Origin: DASQFQ01 sp963805525
GTDB taxonomy: Bacteria; Actinomycetota; Thermoleophilia; Solirubrobacterales; Solirubrobacteraceae
Direction of reading: 5' to 3'
NCBI GenBank assembly: GCA_963805525.1
Contig: CAWDUT010000007.1
Location: 682,001-746,000 of the forward strand
Length of the DNA: 64,000 nucleotides
Made by a program: the position numbers and the translations under genes
The notes under the pieces: generated by a model
Database searches by the model: none
What the model was told of the DNA's origin: nothing
The model's input: the letters and a program-made list of their open reading frames with translations, nothing else
In this document: positions 48,391 to 56,573 of the stretch, piece by piece
Layout: each line of letters opens with the position of its first letter
Numbering within the stretch: position 1 is the first letter of the stretch

Positions 48391-49467
48391 CTAGAACCCC
48401 TCGCCGGTCAGTCTGCCGATGTCGTTCGTGAGCCCGATCAGCGCGAGCATGATCACGAGCGCGAAGCCCACGAAGCCCGCCCGCTCCATGACGCTGAAGG
48501 GGATCGCCCGCCCGCGCACCTTCTCGGCCAGCGCCCAGAAGATGTGGCCGCCGTCGAGCGGCAGGAACGGGAACAGGTTGATGATGCCGAGCGACAGTGA
48601 GATCAGCGCGAGCAGGAAGAGCGCCTGCTGCGTGCCCACCTCGATGCTCTTGCGGGTCGCCTCGTAGGAGCCGACCACGCCCGAGACCTCCTTGCGCTTC
48701 TCGGCCTTGAAGAGCTGGGCGATCGTGCTGACCGTGCCGCTGGTGACGGACCACATCTTGTCGACGCTCAGCTCGGCGGCGGTGACCGGCCCGACCGGCG
48801 GTGGCTGCGAGAACGCGAACGCGAAGCCGAGCAGCGGGCGCTTGGCCGCCGCGCTGTAGACCGGCTTGGCCTTGGCGGTGATGCGGGCGTCGCCGCGCTG
48901 GATCACCAGCGTGGCGGGCGCGGCGGCCTTGCAGCCGTCCTTCTGCTTGCCCGCGCAGCGGTGCGAGGCGATCTGCTTACGCAGCGCGGCCGGGTCGCCG
49001 GCGCGGCCGTCGACGGCGAGGATCCGGTCGCCGGACTTGAGGATGCCCGCGGCGGCCGAGCCGGTGGTCGTCACCTCGACCTTGTTGATGGGCTTCTCCT
49101 TGCGGACGTCGCCGATCGACCAGTAGAGGCCCATCAGGATCACGAAGGCCAGGAAGATGTTGACCGCGGGGCCCGCGGCGATGACCACCAGCCGCTTCCA
49201 CACCGGCTGGCGGTAGTAGGCGCGGTGGGCGACCTCCGGCGGGATCTCCTCCACCGGGTTCATGCCGGTGATCTTCACGAAGCCGCCCAGCGGCAGCCAG
49301 CCGACGCCATACTCGGTCTCGCCGCGCTGCCAGCGCAGCTTCGTGCGGCCGAAGAACAGCGAGAAGCGCTCGACGCGCATCCCCACGGCCTTGGCGGCGG
49401 TGAAGTGCCCGAGCTCGTGCAGGATGATCAGCGCCGCGAAGCCGGCGAAGGCCAGGAACCAGCTCAC
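48391..49467 (-). CDS. rseP: Site-2 intramembrane metalloprotease RseP
   Basis: 358 residues. The zinc motif HELGH is in ALIILHELGHFTAAKAVGMR near the N-terminus and the second-site motif is NLFPFLPLDGGHIFWAL. A PDZ domain lies between (GSAAAGILKSGDRILAVDGR). There are three to four membrane helices. RseP cleaves membrane-bound anti-sigma factors or signal-peptide remnants; the HTH-TM protein at 29485 is a conceivable substrate, which is speculation. GTG 49467 overlaps the dxr stop, the classic dxr-rseP pair. Confidence 0.94.
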   Translation of the reverse strand: MSWFLAFAGFAALIILHELGHFTAAKAVGMRVERFSLFFGRTKLRWQRGETEYGVGWLPLGGFVKITGMNPVEEIPPEVAHRAYYRQPVWKRLVVIAAGPAVNIFLAFVILMGLYWSIGDVRKEKPINKVEVTTTGSAAAGILKSGDRILAVDGRAGDPAALRKQIASHRCAGKQKDGCKAAAPATLVIQRGDARITAKAKPVYSAAAKRPLLGFAFAFSQPPPVGPVTAAELSVDKMWSVTSGTVSTIAQLFKAEKRKEVSGVVGSYEATRKSIEVGTQQALFLLALISLSLGIINLFPFLPLDGGHIFWALAEKVRGRAIPFSVMERAGFVGFALVIMLALIGLTNDIGRLTGEGF

Positions 49468-50621
49468 GCGAGCGCCTCCTGGGCCACGAGCTCGCCGGCG
49501 ATCCGGCGCGCCTCGGCGTCGGCCGCGTAGAGCGACTCGAACGAGTGCACGGCGCGGGCCGGCAGCTGCTCGAGCGTGCCCTCGATGACCGCCGGGATGC
49601 CCATGAAGCCAAGCCGCTCGCCGAGGAAGGCGTGCACCGCGACCTCGTTGGCGGCGTTGAGCACGCACGGCGCGGTGCCGCCGGCGCGGGCGGCGGCGAA
49701 GGCGAGGCCGAGCGCCGGGAACGCCTCGAGGTCGGGCGGCTCGAAGGTCAGCGAGCCCACCTGTGCGAGGTCGAGCGCCGGCACCGGCACGTCGACGCGC
49801 TCGGGGTGGTGCAGCGCGTAGGCGATCGGCACGCGCATGTCGGGGTGGCCGAGGTGCGCCAGCGAAGCGCCGTCGCACAGCTGCACCATCCCGTGGACGA
49901 TCGACTGCGGGTGCACGACGACGTCGATGCGGTCGTAGGGCGTGCCGAACAGGTGGTGCGCCTCGATCACCTCGAGGCCCTTGTTCATCAGCGTCGCGGA
50001 GTCGATCGTGATCTTGCCGCCCATCGCCCACGTCGGGTGCTGGAGCGCGTCCTCGACGCTCACGTCCTCGAGCTCGGCGCGCGAGCGGCCGCGGAACGGG
50101 CCGCCGGAGGCGGTGATCACGAGCCGGTCGACCGCGCCGGCCGCCTCGCCCGCGATCAGCTGGTGCAAGGCGGAGTGCTCGGAGTCGACCGGGATCAGCT
50201 GGGCGCCCGTGGCCTCGGCCAGCGGCATCACGAGGTCGCCGCCGACGACGAGCGACTCCTTGTTGGCGAGCGCGACGTCGATGCCCTCGGTGAGCGCCAC
50301 GACGGTCGGGCCGAGCCCGGCCGAGCCGACGATCGCGTTGAGCACGAGGTCGGCGCCGGACTCGGTGACGAGCCGCACGAGGCCCTCGGGCCCGGCCAGC
50401 ACCTCGCCCTCGGTCCACGCCTCGGCGGCGCGCGCCGCGGCGTCGGCGTCACCGAGCGCGATCCGCTTCACGCCGTGCTCCTCGGCGAGCGCCACGAGCC
50501 GCTCGTGCGAGCGCTCGGCGGACAGGCCGACGAGCTCGAACTCGTCGCCCGCGCGGGCGACGACGTCGAGCGCCTGCAGCCCGATCGAGCCGGTGGCACC
50601 AAGGATCAGCAGGCGTTTCAT
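49464..50621 (-). CDS. dxr: 1-deoxy-D-xylulose-5-phosphate reductoisomerase
   Basis: 385 residues. The NADPH motif is LILGATGSIGLQALDVV (near residue 5); later landmarks are ALANKESLVVGG, PVDSEHSALHQ (metal site), ITASGGPFRGRSR, and KITIDSATLMNKGLEVIEAHHLF. It makes MEP from DXP, second step of the MEP pathway. ATG 50621 is chosen because it overlaps the stop of the small upstream gene (ATGA), the dominant pattern here; an ATG at 50633 would add four residues. GTGA overlap with rseP at its end. Confidence 0.95.
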   Translation of the reverse strand: MKRLLILGATGSIGLQALDVVARAGDEFELVGLSAERSHERLVALAEEHGVKRIALGDADAAARAAEAWTEGEVLAGPEGLVRLVTESGADLVLNAIVGSAGLGPTVVALTEGIDVALANKESLVVGGDLVMPLAEATGAQLIPVDSEHSALHQLIAGEAAGAVDRLVITASGGPFRGRSRAELEDVSVEDALQHPTWAMGGKITIDSATLMNKGLEVIEAHHLFGTPYDRIDVVVHPQSIVHGMVQLCDGASLAHLGHPDMRVPIAYALHHPERVDVPVPALDLAQVGSLTFEPPDLEAFPALGLAFAAARAGGTAPCVLNAANEVAVHAFLGERLGFMGIPAVIEGTLEQLPARAVHSFESLYAADAEARRIAGELVAQEALA

Positions 50622-50800
50622 CCTGCGGGCCATGATGGCAGGGGCCTTTCAGAGCCGGCTAAGAGCGCCGAGCGCGCGAACACCAGCGCCGCGACGCTCT
50701 GAACGGCGGCGATCCCGACCCAGGCGAGCGACGGATCGCCGTGCTCCAGTGCGGGCCCGGCAGCCTGGGCGCCGACCAGCGCCCGGTCCGCCGGCGTCAC
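50618..50800 (-). CDS. Small single-TM protein coupled to PadR and Dxr genes
   Basis: 60 residues: a short polar start (TPADRALVGAQAAGPALEHG), one hydrophobic helix (SLAWVGIAAVQSVAALVFARSALL), and a Pro/Ser tail. GTG 50800 overlaps the PadR stop as GTGA and its TGA overlaps dxr's ATG as ATGA, which is good evidence that it is translated. No family is recognised. A role beside the PadR regulator as a small membrane target or effector is possible. Confidence 0.5.
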   Translation of the reverse strand: MTPADRALVGAQAAGPALEHGDPSLAWVGIAAVQSVAALVFARSALLAGSERPLPSWPAG

Positions 50801-51171
50801 CGGCTCGCGAGGCGCTCCTCGGTCCGCCGGGCGACCTCCGCGGCGACCCGATCGATCTCTGGGTTCGCGTGGAGGCGGGCGGTGACCAAGTCTGCCGCCT
50901 GCCGCAGCCGCTCCGCCTCCCCGACGAGCTCCGCCCGGCCCTGATCGGTCAGCTCATACACGCGGCGCCGGCGGCCGCCGACCCGGAGCTCCTCCACCGC
51001 CCTGATCAGACCCTGGTCGCTCAGGCGCTCGAGCGCGCCGTAGAGCGTGCCCGCCGACAGGCCGACGCGGCCGTCGGAGAGCTCACGGGCGAGCCGCGCG
51101 ATCGCATAACCGTGGCGCGGGCCGTCCAGCAGGCCCGCCAGCAGGAAGTACGTCGGCTCCCGGATCTCCAT
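50797..51171 (-). CDS. PadR-family transcriptional regulator
   Basis: 124 residues. The winged helix opens with EPTYFLLAGLLDGPRHGYAI and GRVGLSAGTLYGALERLSDQ, closing with RRRRVYELTDQGRAEL and a C-terminal dimerisation helix. PadR-family proteins usually repress transporters or stress genes. Two GATGTAT direct repeats (on the minus strand at 51191-51170) lie at its own start codon, so it may be autoregulated and leaderless. It is downstream of the DUF6328-like gene by 30 bases in the superoperon. Confidence 0.88.
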   Translation of the reverse strand: MEIREPTYFLLAGLLDGPRHGYAIARLARELSDGRVGLSAGTLYGALERLSDQGLIRAVEELRVGGRRRRVYELTDQGRAELVGEAERLRQAADLVTARLHANPEIDRVAAEVARRTEERLASR

Positions 51172-51191
51172 ACATCGGGAGACGATACATC
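51170..51191. promoter_or_regulatory. Direct repeats at the PadR gene start
   Basis: ATACATC occurs at 51170-51176 and again at 51185-51191, each followed by a GGAG-like string. The repeat spacing is 15 bases and it overlaps the ATG of padR. PadR sites often hold ATGT...ACAT elements, so autoregulation is plausible. Confidence 0.4.
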
Positions 51192-51201
51192 AGGAGGCGA
51201 C

Positions 51202-51684
51202 CTATGGTCCGGACGACCGCCCTTGGAGCTGGCGCCTGAGCGGGCGCCCGAACCACAGCGCGAGGATCACGATCCAGATCATCCCCGAGTAGATCCACAC
51301 CCGCGCGCCGTCGTACAGCATGTCGGTGATCAGCAGGAAAGCCGAGCCGATGGCGACCGTGAGGAAGCCGAGGCCGGCGATCATCAGCACGTTGGCCGAC
51401 TCGATCAGCCACTCGCGCTCCTGCTTGTGGAACCGCAGCCGGTGCGCGGCGGAGGGCGCGATCAGGCAGGCGGCGCAGACCGTGGCGGCGATGAGCGTGA
51501 TGTAGAAGACGTCGCGCTGGAAGTCCGTCAGCTGCGGGAAGCGCTGCGTGAACGGCACGGTGAGCAGGAACGCGAACAGGATCTGCACGCCGGGCAACGC
51601 GACGCGCAGCTCGTTGAGCAGCTCGATCATCTGGCGATCGCGCTTGGCCTCCTCCCGCGTGCGGTCGTCGTCGTCGTCGCTCAT
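51202..51684 (-). CDS. Four-TM membrane protein, DUF6328-like
   Basis: 160 residues. An acidic start (MSDDDDDRTREEAKRDRQ) leads to LLNELRVALPGVQILFAFLL and about four membrane segments, with the conserved-looking RFPQLTDFQRDVFYITLI and AHRLRFHKQEREWLIESANV. This pattern matches DUF6328-type actinobacterial membrane proteins of unknown function. ATG 51684 overlaps the cdsA stop (ATGA). Family assignment is by recollection of these segments and is moderate. Confidence 0.68.
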   Translation of the reverse strand: MSDDDDDRTREEAKRDRQMIELLNELRVALPGVQILFAFLLTVPFTQRFPQLTDFQRDVFYITLIAATVCAACLIAPSAAHRLRFHKQEREWLIESANVLMIAGLGFLTVAIGSAFLLITDMLYDGARVWIYSGMIWIVILALWFGRPLRRQLQGRSSGP

Positions 51685-52523
51685 GTCAGCGCCTGCCAGA
51701 CCTGGTAGCCGGCGATCAGCGAGAACAGCGCGGCGTCGAGGCGGTCGAGCGCGCCGCCGTGGACGCCGAACAGGCCGCCGGCGTCCTTCGTGCCCACGTC
51801 GCGCTTGATCAGCGACTCGAACAGGTCGCCGAGCGGGGCGGCGACCGCCACCGCGACGCCCAGCAGCAGGCCGTCGGTGCCGGCGATCCAGTTCCCGTCG
51901 TAGGTGCGGCTGGCGTACCAGACCGAGCCGATGCAGACGAGCATGCCGATGCCCAGGCCCTCCCACGTCTTGTTGGGCGACACGCGCGGGGCGAGCCGGC
52001 GGGTGCCGAACGCGCGGCCGCCGAGGTAGGCGCCGGTGTCGCCCGCGAAGGTGCCGAGCAGGACCATGAACACGAGCGCGCCGCCGTGGTCGAGGCCGCG
52101 CAGCAGGACCGCGTTGGCGAGCGCCAGGCCGATCCAGTAGACGCCCAGCACGGTGGCGGCCAGGCTGAGCGAGATCCGCTCGCGGATCGGGCTCGCCAGC
52201 GTGAGCAGGAAGAGCACGGGCAGGAAGGCCACGAGCGCCAGCAGCACGCTGGCGTCGTCGCCGAGCGCCGCGGCGGCCACCAGACCGGAGATACCGAGGA
52301 AGCCCGCGATCCGCAGCGGGCGCATCCGCTCGAGCATCGTGAACAGCTCGTGGATGCAGACCAGGCCGAGCGCGAGCGCCCCGAGCGCGAAGACCGCGCC
52401 GCCGAAGTAGATGATCGTGATCGCGAACGCGATCGCGGGGATCGCGACGAGGATGCGGCTGCCGAGGTCCGAGCCGCCGCTCCGGCGACGGCGCGGCGGC
52501 GGCGGCTGGCGGCGGCTCGACAT
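51681..52523 (-). CDS. cdsA: Phosphatidate cytidylyltransferase
   Basis: 280 residues with seven or eight membrane spans after a Pro/Arg-rich start. The CTP-transferase signature lies in the C-terminal half: RVSPNKTWEGLGIG, then VAAPLGDLFESLIKRDVGTK and DAGGLFGVHGGALDRLDAAL. It makes CDP-diacylglycerol for phospholipids, the substrate of the PgsA-like enzyme at 35634. TGATG overlap with uppS is typical of the uppS-cdsA-dxr-rseP order found in many bacteria. Confidence 0.94.
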   Translation of the reverse strand: MSSRRQPPPPRRRRSGGSDLGSRILVAIPAIAFAITIIYFGGAVFALGALALGLVCIHELFTMLERMRPLRIAGFLGISGLVAAAALGDDASVLLALVAFLPVLFLLTLASPIRERISLSLAATVLGVYWIGLALANAVLLRGLDHGGALVFMVLLGTFAGDTGAYLGGRAFGTRRLAPRVSPNKTWEGLGIGMLVCIGSVWYASRTYDGNWIAGTDGLLLGVAVAVAAPLGDLFESLIKRDVGTKDAGGLFGVHGGALDRLDAALFSLIAGYQVWQALT

Positions 52524-53194
52524 CAGCGGCCCCCGAAGCGGCGCTTGCGGGCGTCGAACTCGGCCAGCGCGGCCTCGAGGTCCTCACGCGAGAAGTCCGG
52601 CCACAGCACGTCGGTGAAGTGCAGCTCCGAGTAGGCGGACTGCCACATCAGGTAGTTCGAGAGCCGCTGCTCGCCGCTCGTGCGGATGATCAGGTCGGGG
52701 TCGTGCATCTCGGGCGCATAGAGGTGGGCGCGGAACTCCTCCTCGGTGCTGCCCTGGAAGCTTCGCGCCGCGTCGATGATCTCCGCTCGGCCGCCGTAGT
52801 TGAAGGCGACGTAGAGCGTGATGGTGTCGTTGGCGGCGGTCGTCTCCTCCGCCCAGCGCATCTGCTCGAGCAGCAGCGGCCCGACGCCCTCGCGGCGGCC
52901 GATGAAGCGCATCCGCACGCCCTCGTCGTCGAGCTCCGGGGTCTCCCCCAGGATCCGCTCCGAGAACATCGCCATCAGCGCCGCGACCTCCTCGTCGGAG
53001 CGCGACCAGTTCTCGGTCGAGAACGAGTAGACGGTCAGCTCCTTGATGCCGAGGTCGACCGCGTCACGCAGTCGCGCCTTGACGGTGTCGGCGCCCGCGC
53101 GATGCCCCTCCGCGACGTTCAGGCCGCGACGGCTGGCCCAGCGCCCGTTCCCGTCGGTGATGATCGCGACGTAGGACGCGCCCCGGGGTGTCAC
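52523..53194 (-). CDS. uppS: Undecaprenyl diphosphate synthase (cis-prenyltransferase)
   Basis: 223 residues. Family motifs: IITDGNGRWASRRGLNVAEG (catalytic Asp; the usual DGNGRWA), HRAGADTVK, TVYSFSTENWSRSDEEV and the substrate-site RTSGEQRLSNYLMWQSAYSE. It extends FPP by cis condensation to make the lipid carrier for peptidoglycan. GTG 53194 overlaps the frr stop. It sits between frr and cdsA. Confidence 0.95.
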   Translation of the reverse strand: MTPRGASYVAIITDGNGRWASRRGLNVAEGHRAGADTVKARLRDAVDLGIKELTVYSFSTENWSRSDEEVAALMAMFSERILGETPELDDEGVRMRFIGRREGVGPLLLEQMRWAEETTAANDTITLYVAFNYGGRAEIIDAARSFQGSTEEEFRAHLYAPEMHDPDLIIRTSGEQRLSNYLMWQSAYSELHFTDVLWPDFSREDLEAALAEFDARKRRFGGR

Positions 53195-53754
53195 ACCTCG
53201 AGGATCTCTTCTTCCTTGGCCTTGAGGACGGCGTCCAGATCGCTGACCTTCTGGTCGGTGAGCTTCTGCAGCGCGTCCTCGGCGCGGTGCTCGTCGTCGG
53301 AGCCGGCCTCGCCGGCATCCTTCAGCTCCCGCAGGTCGTGCATCACGTCGCGGCGGATGTTGCGGATCGCGACGCGGCCCTCCTCCGCGATCCCGCGCAC
53401 GACCTTGACGAGCTGCTTGCGGCGCTCCTCGGTCAGCTCGGGCACCTGCATGCGGATGATCGAGCCGTCGTTGTTCGGCGTCAGGCCGATGTCGGACTCA
53501 AGGATCGCCTTCTCGATCGACTTGATCGAGCTCTTGTCGTACGGCTGGACGGTCAGCAGCCGCGCCTCCGGCGCGCTCAGCGTCGCCAGCTGCTTGAGCG
53601 GGGTCTGGGCGCCGTAGTAGTCGACGTTGATGCGGTCGAGCAGCGCGGTGCTGGCGCGGCCGGTGCGGATCGAGCCGAACTTGCCGCGCGTCGCCTCCAC
53701 GGACTTGTCCATGTGCTCGCGCGCGTCGTCAAGAAGGTCGTCGATCAGGCTCAT
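53191..53754 (-). CDS. frr: Ribosome recycling factor
   Basis: 187 residues, the standard length. Landmarks are KFGSIRTGRASTALLDRINV (domain junction), VQPYDKSSIKSIEKAIL, IGLTPNNDGSIIRMQVPELT and EERRKQLVKVVRGIAEEGRV. With EF-G it splits post-termination ribosomes. ATG 53754 overlaps the pyrH stop (ATGA). Part of rpsB-tsf-pyrH-frr. Confidence 0.97.
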   Translation of the reverse strand: MSLIDDLLDDAREHMDKSVEATRGKFGSIRTGRASTALLDRINVDYYGAQTPLKQLATLSAPEARLLTVQPYDKSSIKSIEKAILESDIGLTPNNDGSIIRMQVPELTEERRKQLVKVVRGIAEEGRVAIRNIRRDVMHDLRELKDAGEAGSDDEHRAEDALQKLTDQKVSDLDAVLKAKEEEILEV

Positions 53755-54470
53755 GTCTTCACCAGCGTTCCCACTCGCTCGCCGGAAATTATCCGATCGA
53801 TGTTGCCCTCGGTGTTCATGTCGAAGACGACGATCGGCATGTGGTTGTCCATGCACAGCGACAGCGCGGTCGAGTCCATCACCTTGAGGCCGCGCTCGAG
53901 CGCCTCGCGGTGGGTGATCTCGGGCAGGAACTCGGCGCTGTCGTCCTGCTTGGGATCGGCCGTGTAGACGCCCTCGACGCCGTTCTTGGCCATCAGGATG
54001 ATCTCGGCGTCGATCTCGTGCGCGCGCAGCGCGGCGGCCGTGTCGGTCGTGAAGAACGGGTTGCCGGTGCCGGCGGCGAAGATGACGATGCGGTTCTTCT
54101 CGAGGTGGCGGATCGCGCGGCGGCGGATGTAGGGCTCGGCGACCTCGGAGACGGTGATGGCGGACTGCACGCGCGTGTGCACGCCCTCGTGCTCCAGCGC
54201 GTCCTGCAGCGTCAGCGCGTTGAGCACGGTCGCGAGCATGCCCATGTAGTCCGCGGTGGCGCGCTCCATGCCGGCGGCGGCGCCGGCCAGGCCGCGGTAG
54301 ATGTTGCCGGCCCCGACCACGATCGCGATCTCCACGCCGCGGTCGTGGACCTCGCGGATCTGGCGCGCGATCGCCTGCACGCGCTCCAGGTCGGTGCCGT
54401 AGGGGAGGTCGCCCATGAGCGCCTCCCCCGACAGCTTCAGCAGGATCCGCTTGAAAGCGGGCTGGCTCAC
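53751..54470 (-). CDS. pyrH: UMP kinase
   Basis: 239 residues of the amino-acid kinase fold: RILLKLSGEALMG at the start, IAIVVGAGNIYRG, then IFAAGTGNPFFTTDTAAALR and MAKNGVEGVYTADPKQ. It phosphorylates UMP to UDP. GTG 54470 overlaps the tsf stop (GTGA) and its own stop overlaps frr's ATG. Hexameric allosteric enzyme by family. Confidence 0.96.
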   Translation of the reverse strand: MSQPAFKRILLKLSGEALMGDLPYGTDLERVQAIARQIREVHDRGVEIAIVVGAGNIYRGLAGAAAGMERATADYMGMLATVLNALTLQDALEHEGVHTRVQSAITVSEVAEPYIRRRAIRHLEKNRIVIFAAGTGNPFFTTDTAAALRAHEIDAEIILMAKNGVEGVYTADPKQDDSAEFLPEITHREALERGLKVMDSTALSLCMDNHMPIVVFDMNTEGNIDRIISGERVGTLVKT

Positions 54471-55075
54471 GCCCCGACCACGAACTTCGAGAAGCGCCGG
54501 ATGACGACGTTCTCGCCGGTCGTGCCGGACAGCTCGGCCCGGATCTGCTCGATCGTCTTGCCGTCGTGCTTGTCGCCGTTGACGTGCTCCTGGTTGAGGA
54601 GGACGACCTCCTCCATCCACTTGCGCAACTTGCCCTCGGCGATCTTGGCCCGCACGTTCTCGGGCTTGTCCGCCGCCTGCTGCTCGAACACGCGCAGCTC
54701 GGCCTGCTTGGCGTCCTCGGGGATCTCGTCCTCGGAGACGTACTGGACCGACGGCGAGGCGGCGACGTGCAGCGCGACGTCACGCGCGAACGCGATGAAG
54801 TCGTCGTTGCGGGCGACGAAGTCGGTGTTGCAGTCGACCTCGACGAGGACGCCGGTCTTGCCGTTGGTGTGGATGTAGGCCTGGACGGTGCCCTCGGTGG
54901 CCTCGCGGCCGCCCATCTTGAGAGCCTTGTCGCCCAGGCGGACGCGCAGCAGCTCGACGGCGGCGTCGATGTCGCCGTCCGTCTCGGTGAGCGCCGACTT
55001 GCAATCCATCATCCCGGCGCCGGTCTTGTCGCGCAGCTCCTTGACCTGCGCAGCGGTGATCGTGGGGGTGCTCAT
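54467..55075 (-). CDS. tsf: Elongation factor Ts
   Basis: 202 residues, the short EF-Ts form (about 200) common in actinobacteria and other non-proteobacteria. The N-terminal UBA-like domain ends AGMMDCKSALTETDGDIDAA, followed by the EF-Tu contact VEVDCNTDFVARND. It catalyses GDP exchange on EF-Tu. ATG 55075 overlaps the rpsB stop (ATGA). Confidence 0.97.
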   Translation of the reverse strand: MSTPTITAAQVKELRDKTGAGMMDCKSALTETDGDIDAAVELLRVRLGDKALKMGGREATEGTVQAYIHTNGKTGVLVEVDCNTDFVARNDDFIAFARDVALHVAASPSVQYVSEDEIPEDAKQAELRVFEQQAADKPENVRAKIAEGKLRKWMEEVVLLNQEHVNGDKHDGKTIEQIRAELSGTTGENVVIRRFSKFVVGA

Positions 55076-56298
55076 GACTTCTCCTCGGTCTTCTCTGCGG
55101 CCTTCTTCGCGCGCGGCTTGCGGGCCGGCTTCTTGGGCTTCTCGGTGGCCTCCGCCGGGGGCGGGGTGTCTTCGGTCTGCGCGGACGCGGCGGGCGCGGC
55201 CGGCTCGTCGGCGGCCTGCGCGGCCGCGGCGGCCTCGGCGTCGGCCGTGCCCTCGGCCTGGGGCGGCGCGGCCTCGACGGCAGCGGCAACCTCGGCCTCG
55301 GCCTCGCCCTTGTCGGACGAGGTGGTCGTGGTCTTAGCCTCCTCGGCGGCCTCAGCCGGCCCCGGAGCCGCCTTCGCGGCGGGCGCGGCCTCAGCCGGGG
55401 CCGCCTTGGCGGCCGGAGCGGCCTCGGCGGGCGCGGCCTCCGCGGCCGGCGCCTGGGCCTCCGCAGCCGCGGCGGCGTCACGCTCGGCCTGGCGCGCGGC
55501 GGCCTCCTCGGCCTCCTTGCGCTGGCGCTCCTCCTCCTCGCGGGCGGCGCGCTCCTCGGCCTCCTTGCGGGCCCGCTCCTCGGCCTCCTTGCGCGCGCGC
55601 TCCTCCTCGGCGCGGAAGGTCTGGTACCCCTGCGAGACGACGTCGCCGATCGCCTGCGTGATGATCGCGCAGGACTTGATCGCGTCGTCGTTGCCCGGGA
55701 TCACGTAGTCGATCCCGTCCGGGTCGCAGTTGGTGTCGACCAGGCCGATGATCGGGATCCGCAGGCGCTTGGCCTCCTGGACCGCGATGACCTCGGTCTT
55801 GAGGTCGACGACGAACATCGCGTCGGGCGGCCGCTGCATGTTCTTGACGCCGCCGAGGTTCGCCTGGAGCTTGGCCAGGTCGGCCTGGGCGGCCATGCGC
55901 TCACGCGTCGGGAGCAGCGCGAGCTGGCCCTCGGACTCGTAGCGCTCGAGATCGTGCAGGCGCTTGATGCGCAGCGAGATCGTCTGGAAGTTCGTCAGCA
56001 GGCCGCCGAGCCAGCGGTGGTTGACGAAGGGCATGCCGGCGTTCTCCGCGACCTCCTTGATGGAGTCGCGCGCCTGCTTCTTGGTGCCCACGAACAGCAC
56101 GGTGCCGCCGCGGTGGGCGACCTCGGAGCTGAACTGCTGAGCCTGCTCGAGCAGCGCCTGCGTCTTGAGCAGGTCGATGATGTAGATGCCCCCGCGCTCG
56201 CCGTGGATGAAACGGCGCATCTTGGGGTTCCAGCGGCGCGTCTGGTGTCCGAAATGCACCCCGGACTCCAGCAGCTCCCTGATGCCGACTTCGGCCAT
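55072..56298 (-). CDS. rpsB: Ribosomal protein S2 with long C-terminal extension
   Basis: 408 residues against about 250 for typical S2. Residues 1-230 are S2: IRELLESGVHFGHQTRRWNP, GERGGIYIIDLLKTQALLEQ, NHRWLGGLLTNFQTI, VDTNCDPDGIDYVIPGNDDA. Residues 232-300 are charged RKEAEER-type repeats predicted as a coiled coil. Residues 300-380 are Ala/Pro/Glu-rich with short PAAEAAPAEAAPAAKAAP-type repeats. A Lys-rich tail (KPKKPARKPRAKKAAEK) closes it. The start has a weak AGGGAGC before ATG 56298. The tail might bind RNA. Confidence 0.95.
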   Translation of the reverse strand: MAEVGIRELLESGVHFGHQTRRWNPKMRRFIHGERGGIYIIDLLKTQALLEQAQQFSSEVAHRGGTVLFVGTKKQARDSIKEVAENAGMPFVNHRWLGGLLTNFQTISLRIKRLHDLERYESEGQLALLPTRERMAAQADLAKLQANLGGVKNMQRPPDAMFVVDLKTEVIAVQEAKRLRIPIIGLVDTNCDPDGIDYVIPGNDDAIKSCAIITQAIGDVVSQGYQTFRAEEERARKEAEERARKEAEERAAREEEERQRKEAEEAAARQAERDAAAAAEAQAPAAEAAPAEAAPAAKAAPAEAAPAAKAAPGPAEAAEEAKTTTTSSDKGEAEAEVAAAVEAAPPQAEGTADAEAAAAAQAADEPAAPAASAQTEDTPPPAEATEKPKKPARKPRAKKAAEKTEEKS

Positions 56299-56433
56299 AG
56301 GAGTGCTCCCTTGAAAAGTGGGTTTGGAACGGCGCCGGGCGGTGTCGGGGGGTGGGCGGACCCGGCGCGAGCGCCGGGCAGGGCCGCCGTCCCCGAGCTC
56401 CCATCGTGGGATCGCCCGGGTTGGTGGTCGGAA

Positions 56434-56535
56434 ATTGCACGGATCAGTTTACGCAAGTTCGCTGAGGGCCCCACGTTTGGGGATGTGCGGGCCGGCCCTC
56501 CCTTCCCCTACCTCCGGTGGTCCGGTCCGTGCAAT
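56434..56535. repeat. Perfect 10-bp inverted repeat in the rpsB upstream region
   Basis: ATTGCACGGA at 56434-56443 and TCCGTGCAAT at 56526-56535 are exact complements 82 bases apart. On the minus strand one arm lies just after a TAAACT box (a possible -10). Within the spacer, CCCCAAACGTGGGG and, closer to rpsB, CCCGGCG/CGCCGGG stems also occur. A leader-RNA or protein-binding function is possible. Confidence 0.5.
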
Positions 56536-56544
56536 ACCGCGTGT

Positions 56545-56567
56545 GGGGCGGCCGGGATGGCCGCCCC
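56545..56567. terminator. Hairpin terminator downstream of rluD
   Basis: GGGGCGGCC (56545-56553) and GGCCGCCCC (56559-56567) make a 9-bp GC stem with a 5-base loop. It begins 7 bases past the rluD stop on the minus strand, so it closes the cca-rluD run before the rpsB promoter. U-run is lacking. Confidence 0.7.
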
Positions 56568-56573
56568 GCCGCG

